This document shows positions 8,122 to 16,661 of a stretch of 64,000 nucleotides of DNA, piece after piece (position 1 is the stretch's first letter; the number at the start of each line of letters is the position of its first letter). Under the pieces are notes generated by a model. The model was given only the letters and a program-made list of their open reading frames with translations, ran no database searches and was not told the DNA's origin. The position numbers were made by a program, and so were the translations under genes. The stretch is taken from positions 3,286,001 to 3,350,000 of the forward strand of contig NC_013131.1 in NCBI RefSeq assembly GCF_000024025.1. Direction: 5' to 3'. Source of the stretch: Catenulispora acidiphila DSM 44928. GTDB taxonomy: Bacteria; Actinomycetota; Actinomycetes; Streptomycetales; Catenulisporaceae.

Positions 8122-8411
8122 CTGAACACGACATTCCCGCGCTCGTTCAGGTACTCCAGCTCACCAAAGGACGCCCGGAGTGGAGCGCTTGGGATGCTGA
8201 CGGCAACTGGTACTACCTGCGGTACCGCCTTGGGTCCGGCACCGTTCACATCTCACCTGGGGGTCCCGCGTTCGGTGCCAGCGATCAGGACTTCGTGAAC
8301 GCCCTCGACGCGGCGAGGCTGCTCACCGACTTTGTGTACGGCAACGTCAGCGACGGCGAGATCACGCTGCCCGCGTTCCTGCGCATGGCCGGCATGCGAA
8401 CGGCGGCGTGA
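8118..8411 (+). CDS. Hypothetical protein (97 aa)
   Basis: ATG 8118 overlaps the previous stop. A beta-rich first half (WSAWDADGNWYYLRYRLGSG) is followed by helices. Role unknown. Confidence 0.6.
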   Translation: MTEHDIPALVQVLQLTKGRPEWSAWDADGNWYYLRYRLGSGTVHISPGGPAFGASDQDFVNALDAARLLTDFVYGNVSDGEITLPAFLRMAGMRTAA

Positions 8412-8429
8412 CGTGAGCAGGACGTTCTG

Positions 8430-9035
8430 ATGACCCGCACCAAGAACACGATCCGCGCGGACGAGAACCGGCCGTCTGCTGCCATCCTGGAGTCCGCCCG
8501 CGAGGCCCGCAGGCTGGCGGCAGGATCGGGTGCGTCCGCTACCGCCACGCTCATCGTCTCGGGGTCGTATTCGAACTGCGGGTTCTGCGGCGCCCACGCC
8601 TTCTCCCATCAGGAGACGCACGAAACTGTCGCCGGCTACGGGCCGGCGCTTCCCGGCCGTGGCGCCCGGTTCACGGCCATTACATCCGACAGGATCCACA
8701 TCGACGACGAACTGGGACAGCGACTAGCACAGATGCGCCCGGATCTACCCGTAGTGGACTGGCTTAACCGAGGAGTGGACATGCCCGACGCCGTAACCAT
8801 CAGCGCTGGCACCGCCGTGCCGGCACGGTCGTGCCCGAAGTGCGGCTCCGACGACACCGCCATGAACTACTGCGACGGCTGCCGGTTGCGGCCGTACTCG
8901 GCCTACGACGGCAACCACCTCGACAACAAGTGCGCCGACGGCGACACAGAGCACTTCCACCGAAGCTGCGGTCGCTGCCGCTATCAGTGGCGCACCGACG
9001 ACGTGATCAACGCGCGGGAGGTGTGCAAGCGGTGA
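8430..9035 (+). CDS. Multi-cysteine zinc-binding protein (201 aa)
   Basis: Two separated metal sites are visible: CGFCGAH near residue 50 and a C-terminal pair, CPKCGSDD ... CDGCRL and CGRCRYQW. The end resembles rubredoxin-like ribbons in phage proteins. Starts at an ATG after GACGTTCTG without a strong ribosome site. Confidence 0.6.
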   Translation: MTRTKNTIRADENRPSAAILESAREARRLAAGSGASATATLIVSGSYSNCGFCGAHAFSHQETHETVAGYGPALPGRGARFTAITSDRIHIDDELGQRLAQMRPDLPVVDWLNRGVDMPDAVTISAGTAVPARSCPKCGSDDTAMNYCDGCRLRPYSAYDGNHLDNKCADGDTEHFHRSCGRCRYQWRTDDVINAREVCKR

Positions 9036-9283
9036 CTGCCGCCTGGGTCGCCTGCGAATGCGACGCCACCCCCTGCATCTGTTACATCCCGCCGCCGCAG
9101 ATCGGGCCGGCCGATCGGGCCGAGGCGGAACGGCTCCGCGACGAGATGGCTGCCAGCGGGTCGGACGCCCGCGCATGGTTTGCCAACTTCATTGATGAGA
9201 ACAGCGACGAGCTTGCTGAGGCGTTGTCGCGGCCGGTGGAGGACCTGATTGCCGAAGCGCTCGCAGCCCGGGAGGGATCATGA
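9032..9283 (+). CDS. Hypothetical protein (83 aa)
   Basis: GTG start in a GTGA overlap. An N-terminal CECDATPCIC cysteine cluster precedes two acidic helices. No recognised family. Confidence 0.6.
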   Translation: MTAAWVACECDATPCICYIPPPQIGPADRAEAERLRDEMAASGSDARAWFANFIDENSDELAEALSRPVEDLIAEALAAREGS

Positions 9284-9816
9284 CCGACACGTCCGCAACG
9301 AATCCCGAGTGGATCCCGGTCTGGTACGGCTACGACCGCGAGTTCCTGGTGCGCTTCACCGACGCCGACAACCGTCGCCACGACTGGCACGTCCGCTCTG
9401 ACAATTTCGACGGCACGGGCCGGCGGCGCCACATGGCCTGGCATGCGTGGCCTGACATCCCGGACCCGGAGCGGTGGGACAAGCCGGTGTTTCTGCACCG
9501 CCGTCTTGCCGACGCGAAGGACGAGTTCGCGCTCGTGGTCATGCAGGGCTGGCGGCGCGGCTTCGGCTACACCGAAAGTGTCACGGGTAGCCCGATCTAC
9601 GGGCGCGACAGTGCACGTCGTGAGCGGAGATTCCTTGTGGCCGAGCTGCACGGCCGTGGTATCTGCCCACGGTGCGGCAAATTGGTGCACGTCCGAACCG
9701 ACGGGATGCTGAACGCGCACAACCGGCCGCGAAGCCTGGACCGGTGCGACGGGACGCACGGACCTGCGGTAGCCGAGCTCAAGACGCTGGCGCAGATGGC
9801 GGAGGCTGGGCTGTGA
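9280..9816 (+). CDS. Hypothetical protein with C-terminal zinc knuckle (178 aa)
   Basis: ATGA overlap. The first ~120 residues are beta-rich with many aromatics (VWYGYDREFLVRF); a CPRCGKLVHV knuckle and a short helix end the protein. No function assigned. Confidence 0.6.
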   Translation: MTDTSATNPEWIPVWYGYDREFLVRFTDADNRRHDWHVRSDNFDGTGRRRHMAWHAWPDIPDPERWDKPVFLHRRLADAKDEFALVVMQGWRRGFGYTESVTGSPIYGRDSARRERRFLVAELHGRGICPRCGKLVHVRTDGMLNAHNRPRSLDRCDGTHGPAVAELKTLAQMAEAGL

Positions 9817-10274
9817 CGGACATTGTGGAGTTCATCAAGGCGCAGATGGCCGTCGATGAGCAGCTGGCCCTTGCGACCACACCGGTCCCGGTGCCCGGCA
9901 GCTGGAGAGCGGCGCAGGACAAGCACGCGGCCGACGATGCGCCGCTGTCGCTGATTCAGGGCCGCGACGAAGACGAGTTCCACGACCCTGACAACATCGG
10001 CTACAGCTACGGCAACCCGGTCATTGTCCACGCCGCTGACTGGCAGGACGAGGCCGAGGCGAACCTGCGACATATTGAGCGCCACGATCCTGCGTCGGTA
10101 CTGGCCGACGTGAAGGCGAAGCGGGAACTGCTAAGGCACGCGGCCGAGCTGCGTGAGGTTGCAGCGCTTACCGAAACCTGGCTCCTAATGGATGCGGCAG
10201 TGGGAATTGAGCGCGCCTTGGTTGCGGCCTACGCCGGCCGGCCCGGATTCAAGACCGAGTGGAGCCTGCCGTAA
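9813..10274 (+). CDS. DUF6221-type protein (153 aa)
   Basis: The opening TDIVEFIKAQMAVDEQLAL, the central HDPASVLADVKAKRELL and the regularly placed acidic residues match the actinobacterial DUF6221 pattern. A relative lies at 32741-33142 (VIDIVAFSNARLDEREQLA, NPARVLREVAAQRQQL). GTG start coupled to the previous gene. Function unknown. Confidence 0.75.
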   Translation: MTDIVEFIKAQMAVDEQLALATTPVPVPGSWRAAQDKHAADDAPLSLIQGRDEDEFHDPDNIGYSYGNPVIVHAADWQDEAEANLRHIERHDPASVLADVKAKRELLRHAAELREVAALTETWLLMDAAVGIERALVAAYAGRPGFKTEWSLP

Positions 10275-10924
10275 CTGTCGAGTCCCGCCCCCGCTGGGGC
10301 AAAGCCGGCGTGCGACTCACCGAGCAGGAAGCCGCCACAATCGACTTCCGCAACGCCTGCCGCGCGACCGAGGCAGCGGAACGTGCCGAGCGTGATAAGG
10401 ACGCCGCCTACGGGTCGTGGAAGGCCGGTCGGCTCCGTCCCTACCTAATTACCTACGCGCTGGACCGCCACGGCCTGTACGGGCCAAGGGTGGACGTAGC
10501 GTGCGGCACGGAGGAACCGGCCGCGGATGAGTGGGAGGCGGGCGTCCGCTACCCGACGTGGCCGGAGTTCAAGGCGCTGGCCGCGCTGACCTTGTACCCG
10601 CTCGGGCATTTCCTGCGCGACGCCAACCCGATCCCGTTCGAGTCGACGTCGATGCGGTTCCATTTGAAGCCGGGCATGAAGCCTCCGCCGGAACCGATCC
10701 TGTGCTTCGAACCCGAGGCAATCTGGGCAGCGACGCGCACGCCCCGCTGTCCGTGGTGCTGCCGTGGCGTGCAGACGGTAATGCCGGAGTGCCTGTTCTG
10801 TCCGCATTGTGGGGCCGCGCAGATGGACGGCGAGGCTGTGCGCACGGTTGGCGGGGAGGGGTTCGCACAATGCCCGGACTGTGGCGGGCGGTGGCCAGCC
10901 GAGACGGCCGCCGTTCCGGCGTGA
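10259..10924 (+). CDS. Zinc-binding hypothetical protein (221 aa)
   Basis: GTG start 15 bases before the previous stop. The C-terminal third holds three CxxC units (CPWCCRG, CLFCPHCG, CPDCGGRW), probably two zinc ribbons. It is the last gene before a minus-strand regulator. Confidence 0.6.
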   Translation: MEPAVTVESRPRWGKAGVRLTEQEAATIDFRNACRATEAAERAERDKDAAYGSWKAGRLRPYLITYALDRHGLYGPRVDVACGTEEPAADEWEAGVRYPTWPEFKALAALTLYPLGHFLRDANPIPFESTSMRFHLKPGMKPPPEPILCFEPEAIWAATRTPRCPWCCRGVQTVMPECLFCPHCGAAQMDGEAVRTVGGEGFAQCPDCGGRWPAETAAVPA

Positions 10925-10966
10925 CGGGGGCAGGGGCGGCGGTAAGGCGGGTGGCGGGGCCGGGCG

Positions 10967-11260
10967 TCAGGACTCGGAGTTGTCTGGTGCCGCCGACTTG
11001 CCCTTACCGCCGGTTCGGCCCTCGCTGATCTGCTGCACGCGGTTGCGGTCAAGGCCAAGAAGTGAGCCGATCTCGGCAAGGCTTTTGCCCTCGGCCCGAA
11101 GTTCCTTCACGGCTTCCTGTCGGATCTGACGTGCCTGGGGCATGGCCTCGGTGCGCATGGTCTCCATGAACGCGGCGGCACGCTTGGCGCGGTCTACGGG
11201 GTCCGCAACAGCTGCGATGTCGGCAAGTGCTTCGTTCATCTTGGCCTCCGGGGTCTTCAT
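10967..11260 (-). CDS. Small helix-turn-helix regulator (97 aa)
   Basis: A sigma-region-4-like helix-turn-helix is seen near residues 55-85 (RQEAVKELRAEGKSLAEIG, SLLGLDRNRVQQISEG). It is the only minus-strand gene in the plus chain and diverges from a promoter whose spacer is a perfect palindrome. ATG 11260 lies six bases after a TACACT hexamer, so its mRNA is probably leaderless. I infer that it binds GTAGTGGG sites and represses itself and the gene at 11353. Confidence 0.7.
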   Translation of the reverse strand: MKTPEAKMNEALADIAAVADPVDRAKRAAAFMETMRTEAMPQARQIRQEAVKELRAEGKSLAEIGSLLGLDRNRVQQISEGRTGGKGKSAAPDNSES

Positions 11261-11269
11261 CGGACCAGT

Positions 11270-11311
11270 GTAGTGGGTACGCTTGACAGCGTAGTGGGCA
11301 CCCACTACAGT
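11270..11311 (+). promoter_or_regulatory. TTGACA-17-TACAGT promoter with palindromic operator
   Basis: TTGACA at 11283-11288 and TACAGT at 11306-11311 are 17 bases apart. The spacer is almost wholly the perfect palindrome GTAGTGGGCACCCACTAC (11291-11308), and a further direct half-site GTAGTGGGTAC lies at 11270-11280. A bound repressor would block RNA polymerase directly. Confidence 0.75.
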
Positions 11312-11352
11312 AAGCAATAGAAAAAACGCAGGAACCCACGAAGGAGACCGAG

Positions 11353-11649
11353 ATGACCGCCACGCAGACCCTGACCCAGACGATCAGCACCGTCCGGTCC
11401 AACTACGCTGCCCTGCGCCGGCTGAAGGTCTCCGGCGGTCGCACCGCGGCCACCACGAACGCGATCTCCCGGCGCCGGAACGCCATCGAGGCGGCGTGCA
11501 AGAACCTGCCGCGCAACGTGGCCGGCGACCTGGCCTACGAGAACACCCTGCTGGAGAACATGGCCGTCTCACGCCGCAACGGCGTGCAGCGCCCCGAACT
11601 CGCTGCCCGACTGGCGAACTGCCGTCGCGACATCAACGCCGGCGCCTGA
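11353..11649 (+). CDS. Basic helical hypothetical protein (98 aa)
   Basis: Strong AAGGAG ribosome site. The protein is rich in Arg and Thr, all-helical, with SRRRNAIEAACKNLPR near the middle. It is first behind the regulated promoter at 11283. No family recognised. Confidence 0.65.
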   Translation: MTATQTLTQTISTVRSNYAALRRLKVSGGRTAATTNAISRRRNAIEAACKNLPRNVAGDLAYENTLLENMAVSRRNGVQRPELAARLANCRRDINAGA

Positions 11650-11747
11650 CCGCCCCCGCCAGCCACCGGACCTCGTGCCCGGCGGCTGGCGCAGGTGGTT
11701 GAGACGCCAACCAGAACCCACCGACGAGACCAAGACTGGAGCCTGAC

Positions 11748-12023
11748 ATGGTCGCAACAACCCCATCCGGCAAGGTGATCACCTGCGATGGCTGCGGAGC
11801 CGCCATCGAGGAAGTCCGCGAGAACATGAAGCACCCGGTGCTTTACCCGCACCAGTGGGCCGAACCGAACGTGATCTACATCGTCTGCGCGCCGCTGCCG
11901 GACGGCACGCAGCCATGCCTGGACCTGGCGCGCCTGAGCGACGAGCTGTTCGAGAACACCAAGTGCCGCGTGCCCGGCTGCAACGGCGACCGCTGCCACC
12001 TCGCGAGGAGGGCTGTGAAATGA
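11748..12023 (+). CDS. Zinc-binding hypothetical protein (91 aa)
   Basis: CDGCGAAIEE near the start and CRVPGCNGDRCH near the end supply metal ligands. It overlaps the MazG-like gene by four bases. Confidence 0.65.
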   Translation: MVATTPSGKVITCDGCGAAIEEVRENMKHPVLYPHQWAEPNVIYIVCAPLPDGTQPCLDLARLSDELFENTKCRVPGCNGDRCHLARRAVK

Positions 12024-12778
12024 CCACCACCCCCGACCCGAAGACCGTGCGCGAGATCGCACGCAAGCACATCCAGTCTGGCCGCGCCGAGATCGACGCC
12101 ACCATCGTTCAGCACTTCGGCCCCGGCCTGCTTGGCGCCGATGAGTACTGGGCATGGGAGCGTGCCGTCGAGGACGAGCGGCGGAAGGCGGTCGTCACCG
12201 TCGCCGTGTCGTGGCCGGACGAGGAACCGCAGGAGTTCGAGTGCGAGGTCTGCACGAAGCCGATCACGGGCTACCCGTGCATCCTGTGCGAGCACGAGCC
12301 CGACCCGTGGGCAGCGCACCGTTGCGACAACTGCGAGGGTGTCGACCCGGGGTCGTGCGTGGCGAACGTAGGTGCCGTAGTTGCCGTCGCCGAGAAGCCG
12401 CAGGACGAGCGTGACCTGTTCGCCGACATTGCAGACATCACTGCCTGGCTGGACTCCTCGAACCCGTCAAGCAAGCACGAGGATGCGATGCGCGTCATGA
12501 AGCTCGGCGAGGAGGTGGGAGAAGCCATCGCCGCATACATCGGGCTGACGGGTCAAAATCCGCGCAAGGGTGTCACCCACACCATGGACGACCTGCTGAA
12601 GGAACTGGCGGACGTGGCAATCACCGCACTTGCCGCGATGCAGCACTTCACGCAGGACGAGGCCGAGACGCGGGCGCATATGGCTGCGAAGGTTCGGCAG
12701 ATCATCAGCCGGTCGGCCATTCGCACGCGGGCCGGCGCCGAGGCGCAACTGGCTAATCTGGAAGGCGGCGAGCGCTGA
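12020..12778 (+). CDS. MazG-like NTP pyrophosphohydrolase with extra zinc region (252 aa)
   Basis: The C-terminal ~110 residues show the MazG/all-alpha NTP pyrophosphatase pattern: KLGEEVGEAIAAYIG supplies the EExxE metal site and KELADVAITALAAM the ExxD half. Such enzymes hydrolyse (d)NTPs or related alarmones to monophosphates. The N-terminal half carries CEVCTKPI, CILCEHEPD and CDNCEG, an unusual zinc-binding extension. It overlaps both neighbours. Confidence 0.7.
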   Translation: MTTTPDPKTVREIARKHIQSGRAEIDATIVQHFGPGLLGADEYWAWERAVEDERRKAVVTVAVSWPDEEPQEFECEVCTKPITGYPCILCEHEPDPWAAHRCDNCEGVDPGSCVANVGAVVAVAEKPQDERDLFADIADITAWLDSSNPSSKHEDAMRVMKLGEEVGEAIAAYIGLTGQNPRKGVTHTMDDLLKELADVAITALAAMQHFTQDEAETRAHMAAKVRQIISRSAIRTRAGAEAQLANLEGGER

Positions 12779-13146
12779 TGTCCAAGCCGACCACTCCGCA
12801 CCTGTGGGAACCGGAGCACCCGTACTACTGCGCCGCCGGCAACTTCTTCAAGGTCGGCTACCACGACAACTACCCGACCTGGGGCGACTTCATCGCAACC
12901 GCCGCCAGCTGGGACCTCGACATGGACCTGTTGTTCCGTTGGGACTGGCGCAAGCCCGACGCGGGCGTGATAGGCACGCTGAGCCTGTACTTCATCCGCC
13001 AGCGCAAGGGATACAACTACTCGCTCAGCGTGCCAGTTCACCCGGACGAGGAGCCTGAGGTGCGTGCGTACCTACAGGTCCGGCTGGATCATCTGGTGGC
13101 GATGTGGGCGCCGCTCGCGGTCGCGACAGATGCGGGGGCGTCCTGA
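12778..13146 (+). CDS. Hypothetical protein (122 aa)
   Basis: Starts at the A of the previous TGA. Tyr/Trp-rich N-terminus (WEPEHPYYCAAGNFFKV) followed by mixed strands and a C-terminal helix. The type recurs in actinophages without known function. Confidence 0.65.
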   Translation: MSKPTTPHLWEPEHPYYCAAGNFFKVGYHDNYPTWGDFIATAASWDLDMDLLFRWDWRKPDAGVIGTLSLYFIRQRKGYNYSLSVPVHPDEEPEVRAYLQVRLDHLVAMWAPLAVATDAGAS

Positions 13147-13538
13147 TGTTCGTCAAGCCGATGCCCCACGACGGCTACATCAACGAGGTTGCGTACCAGC
13201 TCACCCAACTCGGCCACGAGCCTACGCAACAATGGACCACGTCCCCGGACGGCGAGCAGCTCGACGGCGTTATCGTCTTCGACGACGCGGACCCAGCGCT
13301 GTGGCCCGACCACGTGTGGCTCGGCTGGGACCAGCACAACGGCTGGGCGCTGTGCGACAACGGCACCCGCGCCCTGTTCCCGCTGGACCTCGACGTCTAC
13401 GCCGCACCCGGAGCTGTTGCGGTACGCGCTGCCGACCGGTTGACGGGGCGGCAGGACACCGATGTGGATGAGGACTGGGACGGTGCTGCGGCGCTGGCCG
13501 AGGCGGTCCGTGCGTGGGAGAAGGAAGGCGCGTTGTGA
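13146..13538 (+). CDS. Hypothetical protein (130 aa)
   Basis: TGATG junction with the previous gene. Alternating strands (DGVIVFDDADPALWPDHVWL, GWALCDNGTRALFPLDLD) and an acidic C-terminal helix. No recognised family. Confidence 0.65.
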   Translation: MFVKPMPHDGYINEVAYQLTQLGHEPTQQWTTSPDGEQLDGVIVFDDADPALWPDHVWLGWDQHNGWALCDNGTRALFPLDLDVYAAPGAVAVRAADRLTGRQDTDVDEDWDGAAALAEAVRAWEKEGAL

Positions 13539-14140
13539 TCGGGCCTGAACGTCCGAACCCGACCGCCGCCCGCAGCCGCGGCGAACTCGCAGCGATGATC
13601 CGCGCCGGCGCCGAACCGAAGTGGCGCCTGTTCTTCGGGCACCGCGCACGTATCCCAGGCGTCGTCGACGAGGCGTGCCTGTCGCAGTGGTGGCCGGCCG
13701 AGTTCCGCATCGGCAGCATCACCTACTTCACCGCCGAGCATTGGATGATGGTCTCGAAAGCGCAGCTGTTCGGCGACTCCGACGCGTGGGCGCGAGTCCT
13801 GTCCACCCGCGACCCGGCCGTGGCCAAACGTGCCGGACGGAACGCCTGCGACTTCGACGAGACCACGTGGGCCGCGGTTCGGTTCGGCTTGGTGGTCGCC
13901 GGTAACTACGCCAAGTTTGCCCAGAATTCGGACCTGCGTGCGTTCCTGGCCGGGACCGCCGGCGAGGTGCTTGTGGAAGCCTCCCCGTATGACCGCGTGT
14001 GGGGTGTCGGCCTGGCGGCGTCGCACCGGGACGTGCGGGACCCGGCTGCGTGGCCGGGGCTGAACCTGCTGGGGTTCGCGCTCATGCGGGTCCGGGAGGA
14101 ACTGATGGCGCGGCCGGACCATACCGAGGAGACATCATGA
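13535..14140 (+). CDS. NADAR (YbiA-like) protein, probable ADP-ribose glycosidase (201 aa)
   Basis: The NADAR pattern runs along the whole protein: SQWWPAEFRIGSITYFTAEH, MMVSKAQLFGD, KRAGRNACDFDE-TTW, GLVVAGNYAKFAQN, then LVEASPYDRVWGVGL near residue 150. Family members act on ADP-ribose or related N-glycosidic bonds; some reverse guanosine ADP-ribosylation of DNA made by DarT2-type toxins, and a phage NADAR has been reported as an anti-DarT factor. GTG start coupled to the previous gene. A macro-domain gene follows three genes downstream in the same chain. Substrate here is inferred. Confidence 0.85.
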   Translation: MIGPERPNPTAARSRGELAAMIRAGAEPKWRLFFGHRARIPGVVDEACLSQWWPAEFRIGSITYFTAEHWMMVSKAQLFGDSDAWARVLSTRDPAVAKRAGRNACDFDETTWAAVRFGLVVAGNYAKFAQNSDLRAFLAGTAGEVLVEASPYDRVWGVGLAASHRDVRDPAAWPGLNLLGFALMRVREELMARPDHTEETS

Positions 14141-14811
14141 CCGACACGCCGACGGAGCCCTACGCCCTCAGCGACAAGGGTCTCGAAGAAATCCGCCGCC
14201 GCGTGACCGGCACCTGCTCCTGCTGCGGCGAGAACGTCCACGACTTTGATACCGCCGATGTACTGGAGTTGCTGGACGACGTGGACCGGCTCCGCAGCGA
14301 TGCTTACGCCGAGGCCGTCGAGAAGTACGCAACCGACATGGCCGAGCGTGCCCGCATCCGGTCGATGGAGATCCGCGGCGGCACGTTCAACCTGTCCCTT
14401 GAGGACGCGCAGGAGATGTGCGCTGCCTACGTTGCGACCGCCCGCACGATGCTCGGCGACGCAGAGAACTACTCCGAGACGCGCGTCGACTTCCCGAAGG
14501 AGAAGTGCGAGCTGGAGGTGAAGCTCGCTGGCGAACTCGACCAGTACGTGCTTACCGCTCAGCGGGCCGGGAAGCTGACGCCGCACGAGGCGCGGGTGAA
14601 GGCCGAGGAGGAGGCGGAGCAACTGCGCGAACAGGGCAAGTACCTGCTAACCGGCGTGGAAGTTGTTCTGCTGGACCACGCCAGTGAACTGTCCGACCCT
14701 GCTGCGGACCCGAACCTGACCGAGCTGGCCGTCCGCTACCTGACGGAGGCCGGAGACGGGGCGGACGCTGGGATCCGAAGCGCGGTCGAAAGGGAGGTTG
14801 GCAATGGTTGA
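14137..14811 (+). CDS. Coiled-coil hypothetical protein (224 aa)
   Basis: ATG 14137 overlaps the NADAR stop. An N-terminal CSCCGENVHDF knuckle is followed by long charged helices (DVDRLRSDAYAEAVEKY; EARVKAEEEAEQLREQG) that suggest a coiled coil. No function known. Confidence 0.65.
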   Translation: MTDTPTEPYALSDKGLEEIRRRVTGTCSCCGENVHDFDTADVLELLDDVDRLRSDAYAEAVEKYATDMAERARIRSMEIRGGTFNLSLEDAQEMCAAYVATARTMLGDAENYSETRVDFPKEKCELEVKLAGELDQYVLTAQRAGKLTPHEARVKAEEEAEQLREQGKYLLTGVEVVLLDHASELSDPAADPNLTELAVRYLTEAGDGADAGIRSAVEREVGNG

Positions 14812-15403
14812 CCTGCTGCTGGATGAGCGAACGATCCTCATTTACCTGGCTGCGGCAGCCGACTCCGGCAACGCAGAGCACGTATCGCTGAAGGGCATCC
14901 TCGGTCCGGACAAGGCCGATCTGCCGCGCGAGCAGTTCGATTCGAGCGACTGGGAGCGGATGGCCGATCTGTACTTCGCCGTTCGCAACCTGCTTATGCT
15001 TGGCCTGGTTGGCGGTATCGCGGCTGACGGCGGCGAGCATCTCAACCGGTTCCGGATTACCGATGCCGGTCGGGACGAACTGGCTGCAAACGCCAAGGAA
15101 AGCAAGCGGCGAACGACTGATCCGGCGTTCGGCGGCTTTCGCGTGGGCGAGAACCCGTGGATCACTCACTGGCGCTGGGTTGCCGTGGGGAAGGGCGTCG
15201 TACTCGACGACTTGCAGAAGATGCACCAGAACGAAACAAGGGGCGGCGTCCCGACCGGGAAGTGCCTATGCGGTCTTCCGGTGCCGTGCTCGACGGCCGA
15301 GCGGATTGGGGTGTACGCGGCGGGACTACGGGACCCGTGCGACTGCCGGCGCGGCGGGGGCGGTGCGTGTCCGATGATCGACAGGAGTGAGGCGGATGAC
15401 TGA
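14804..15403 (+). CDS. Winged-helix protein with C-terminal cysteine cluster (199 aa)
   Basis: ATG 14804 follows AGGGAGG. Residues ~45-90 form a winged helix (VRNLLMLGLVGG ... LNRFRITDAGRDEL), like the 78-aa protein at 5062. The C-terminal ~60 residues have CLCGLPVPC and CDCRRGGGGAC and may bind zinc. Confidence 0.65.
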   Translation: MVDLLLDERTILIYLAAAADSGNAEHVSLKGILGPDKADLPREQFDSSDWERMADLYFAVRNLLMLGLVGGIAADGGEHLNRFRITDAGRDELAANAKESKRRTTDPAFGGFRVGENPWITHWRWVAVGKGVVLDDLQKMHQNETRGGVPTGKCLCGLPVPCSTAERIGVYAAGLRDPCDCRRGGGGACPMIDRSEADD

Positions 15404-15902
15404 GATCACCTATGTGGTTGGCGACGCCACGGACCCGGTTGGCGACCGCCCGCAAATCATCGCGCACATCGTGAATGACGTCGGCGCGTGGGGCGCCGGC
15501 TTCGTACTGGCACTGTCGCGACGCTGGCCGGAACCCGAGGCGCAGTACCGGCGCGTGTTCCGGGAGTCGATGGAGAAGTGGGGCCGGTTTCCCGGCTTGG
15601 ATGCTGTGTTCATGGTGAAGGTCGGGGAAGGGCTGCACGTCGCCAACATGGTCGCGCAGCATGGCACCCGGGGCCGGGACAATCCGCACCCGCTGGACTA
15701 CGGGGCACTGCGCAAGTGCCTGCGGATCGTCGGCACGGGCGCGTTGATGATGGGCGCGAGCGTGCACATGCCGAGGATTGGGTGTGGGCTGGCCGGCGGC
15801 AGATGGGGGCTGGTGGAGCCGCTGATCGTGGAGCAACTGTGCAGTCGCGGAGTGCCGGTGGCGGTGTACGACCTTCAGTCACCTGACGATGTGTCACCCT
15901 AA
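15396..15902 (+). CDS. Macro-domain (Appr-1''-p processing type) protein (168 aa)
   Basis: The fold signature is clear: VGDATD at the N-terminus, IIAHIVNDVGAWGAGFVLAL, the central GLHVANMVAQHG and MPRIGCGLAGGRWGLVEPL near residue 125. This is the TARG1/DarG-like branch, whose members remove ADP-ribose from thymidine in DNA or from protein carboxylates. No DarT partner is fused or adjacent. With the NADAR gene upstream it suggests the ability to clear ADP-ribose from DNA bases. Starts at ATG 15396 after AGGAG. Confidence 0.85.
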   Translation: MTEITYVVGDATDPVGDRPQIIAHIVNDVGAWGAGFVLALSRRWPEPEAQYRRVFRESMEKWGRFPGLDAVFMVKVGEGLHVANMVAQHGTRGRDNPHPLDYGALRKCLRIVGTGALMMGASVHMPRIGCGLAGGRWGLVEPLIVEQLCSRGVPVAVYDLQSPDDVSP

Positions 15903-15915
15903 TCTCGGAGGAATC

Positions 15916-16314
15916 ATGACCAGCGAGCCCCGCACCTTCCCGATCGCCGACGTCCTGAGCGTCACCACAGGCGTGCTGCTGTCGCACGACCACATTGAGG
16001 GCGTGTACCGGATCCTGAATTTCCTTACTGGCGACAGCCTGCTAACGCACCAGCTACCTGGCGCCGCGGAGGCGTGCAGGCCGCAGGTCATTGCGCAGCA
16101 CCCGTGGCTTGCGGACATCCAGCCACCTGCCGGGCTTAATATGGCCGATCTGTTTTCGTGGCTGACAGCAGTCGAGTCCGAGCATCCGGAAGTTGCGCTC
16201 GTTCCGGTTGCCACCTGGGAGCGCCGCGATCCGATCAAAGAGGCCTGTGACCTCGTCGGCGCGAACAAGGTGATCGTATTGCCGGTCCTGCTGTCGGAGG
16301 GGCGGGAAGCGTGA
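15916..16314 (+). CDS. Conserved phage-type protein (132 aa)
   Basis: Strong GGAGG site. FPIADVLSVTTGVLLS ... GVYRILNFLTGDSLLTHQLP ... AQHPWL is a pattern repeatedly seen in phage genomes (DUF7736-like). The role is unknown; the even spacing of aromatic residues suggests one compact domain. Confidence 0.7.
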   Translation: MTSEPRTFPIADVLSVTTGVLLSHDHIEGVYRILNFLTGDSLLTHQLPGAAEACRPQVIAQHPWLADIQPPAGLNMADLFSWLTAVESEHPEVALVPVATWERRDPIKEACDLVGANKVIVLPVLLSEGREA

Positions 16315-16661
16315 ATTACTCGGCGACCGCACGCCTGACCTGCCTCCTGAAAGAGTCCGCGAACAACCCGTCTATCCTGCCGCCCGGGGTTGGCCCCGAC
16401 GTGCACACGGTCCTGGTCGAGAACGGCGAACTGCGCGACGCCCTGGCGGTCGCGGTAGAACTGCTCGACCGCCTCGCCGACAACGACGGCTGTGAGTACG
16501 ACCACAATGACGACTGCCAGATGCACAACCTGCACCAGCGTCCGTGCCCACATCCGCTTGCACGGCAAATCGTTGCGGCATGGCGCAAGGTCGAGCTGGA
16601 ACGCATCGAACGGGTATCCGCGCTTGACGATGACTTAGACGAGGTGGCGAACCCGTGCTAA
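16311..16661 (+). CDS. Hypothetical protein (116 aa)
   Basis: GTG start overlapping the previous stop. A His/Cys-rich stretch (CEYDHNDDCQMHNLHQRPC) may bind metal. Otherwise helical; no family recognised. Confidence 0.6.
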   Translation: MNYSATARLTCLLKESANNPSILPPGVGPDVHTVLVENGELRDALAVAVELLDRLADNDGCEYDHNDDCQMHNLHQRPCPHPLARQIVAAWRKVELERIERVSALDDDLDEVANPC

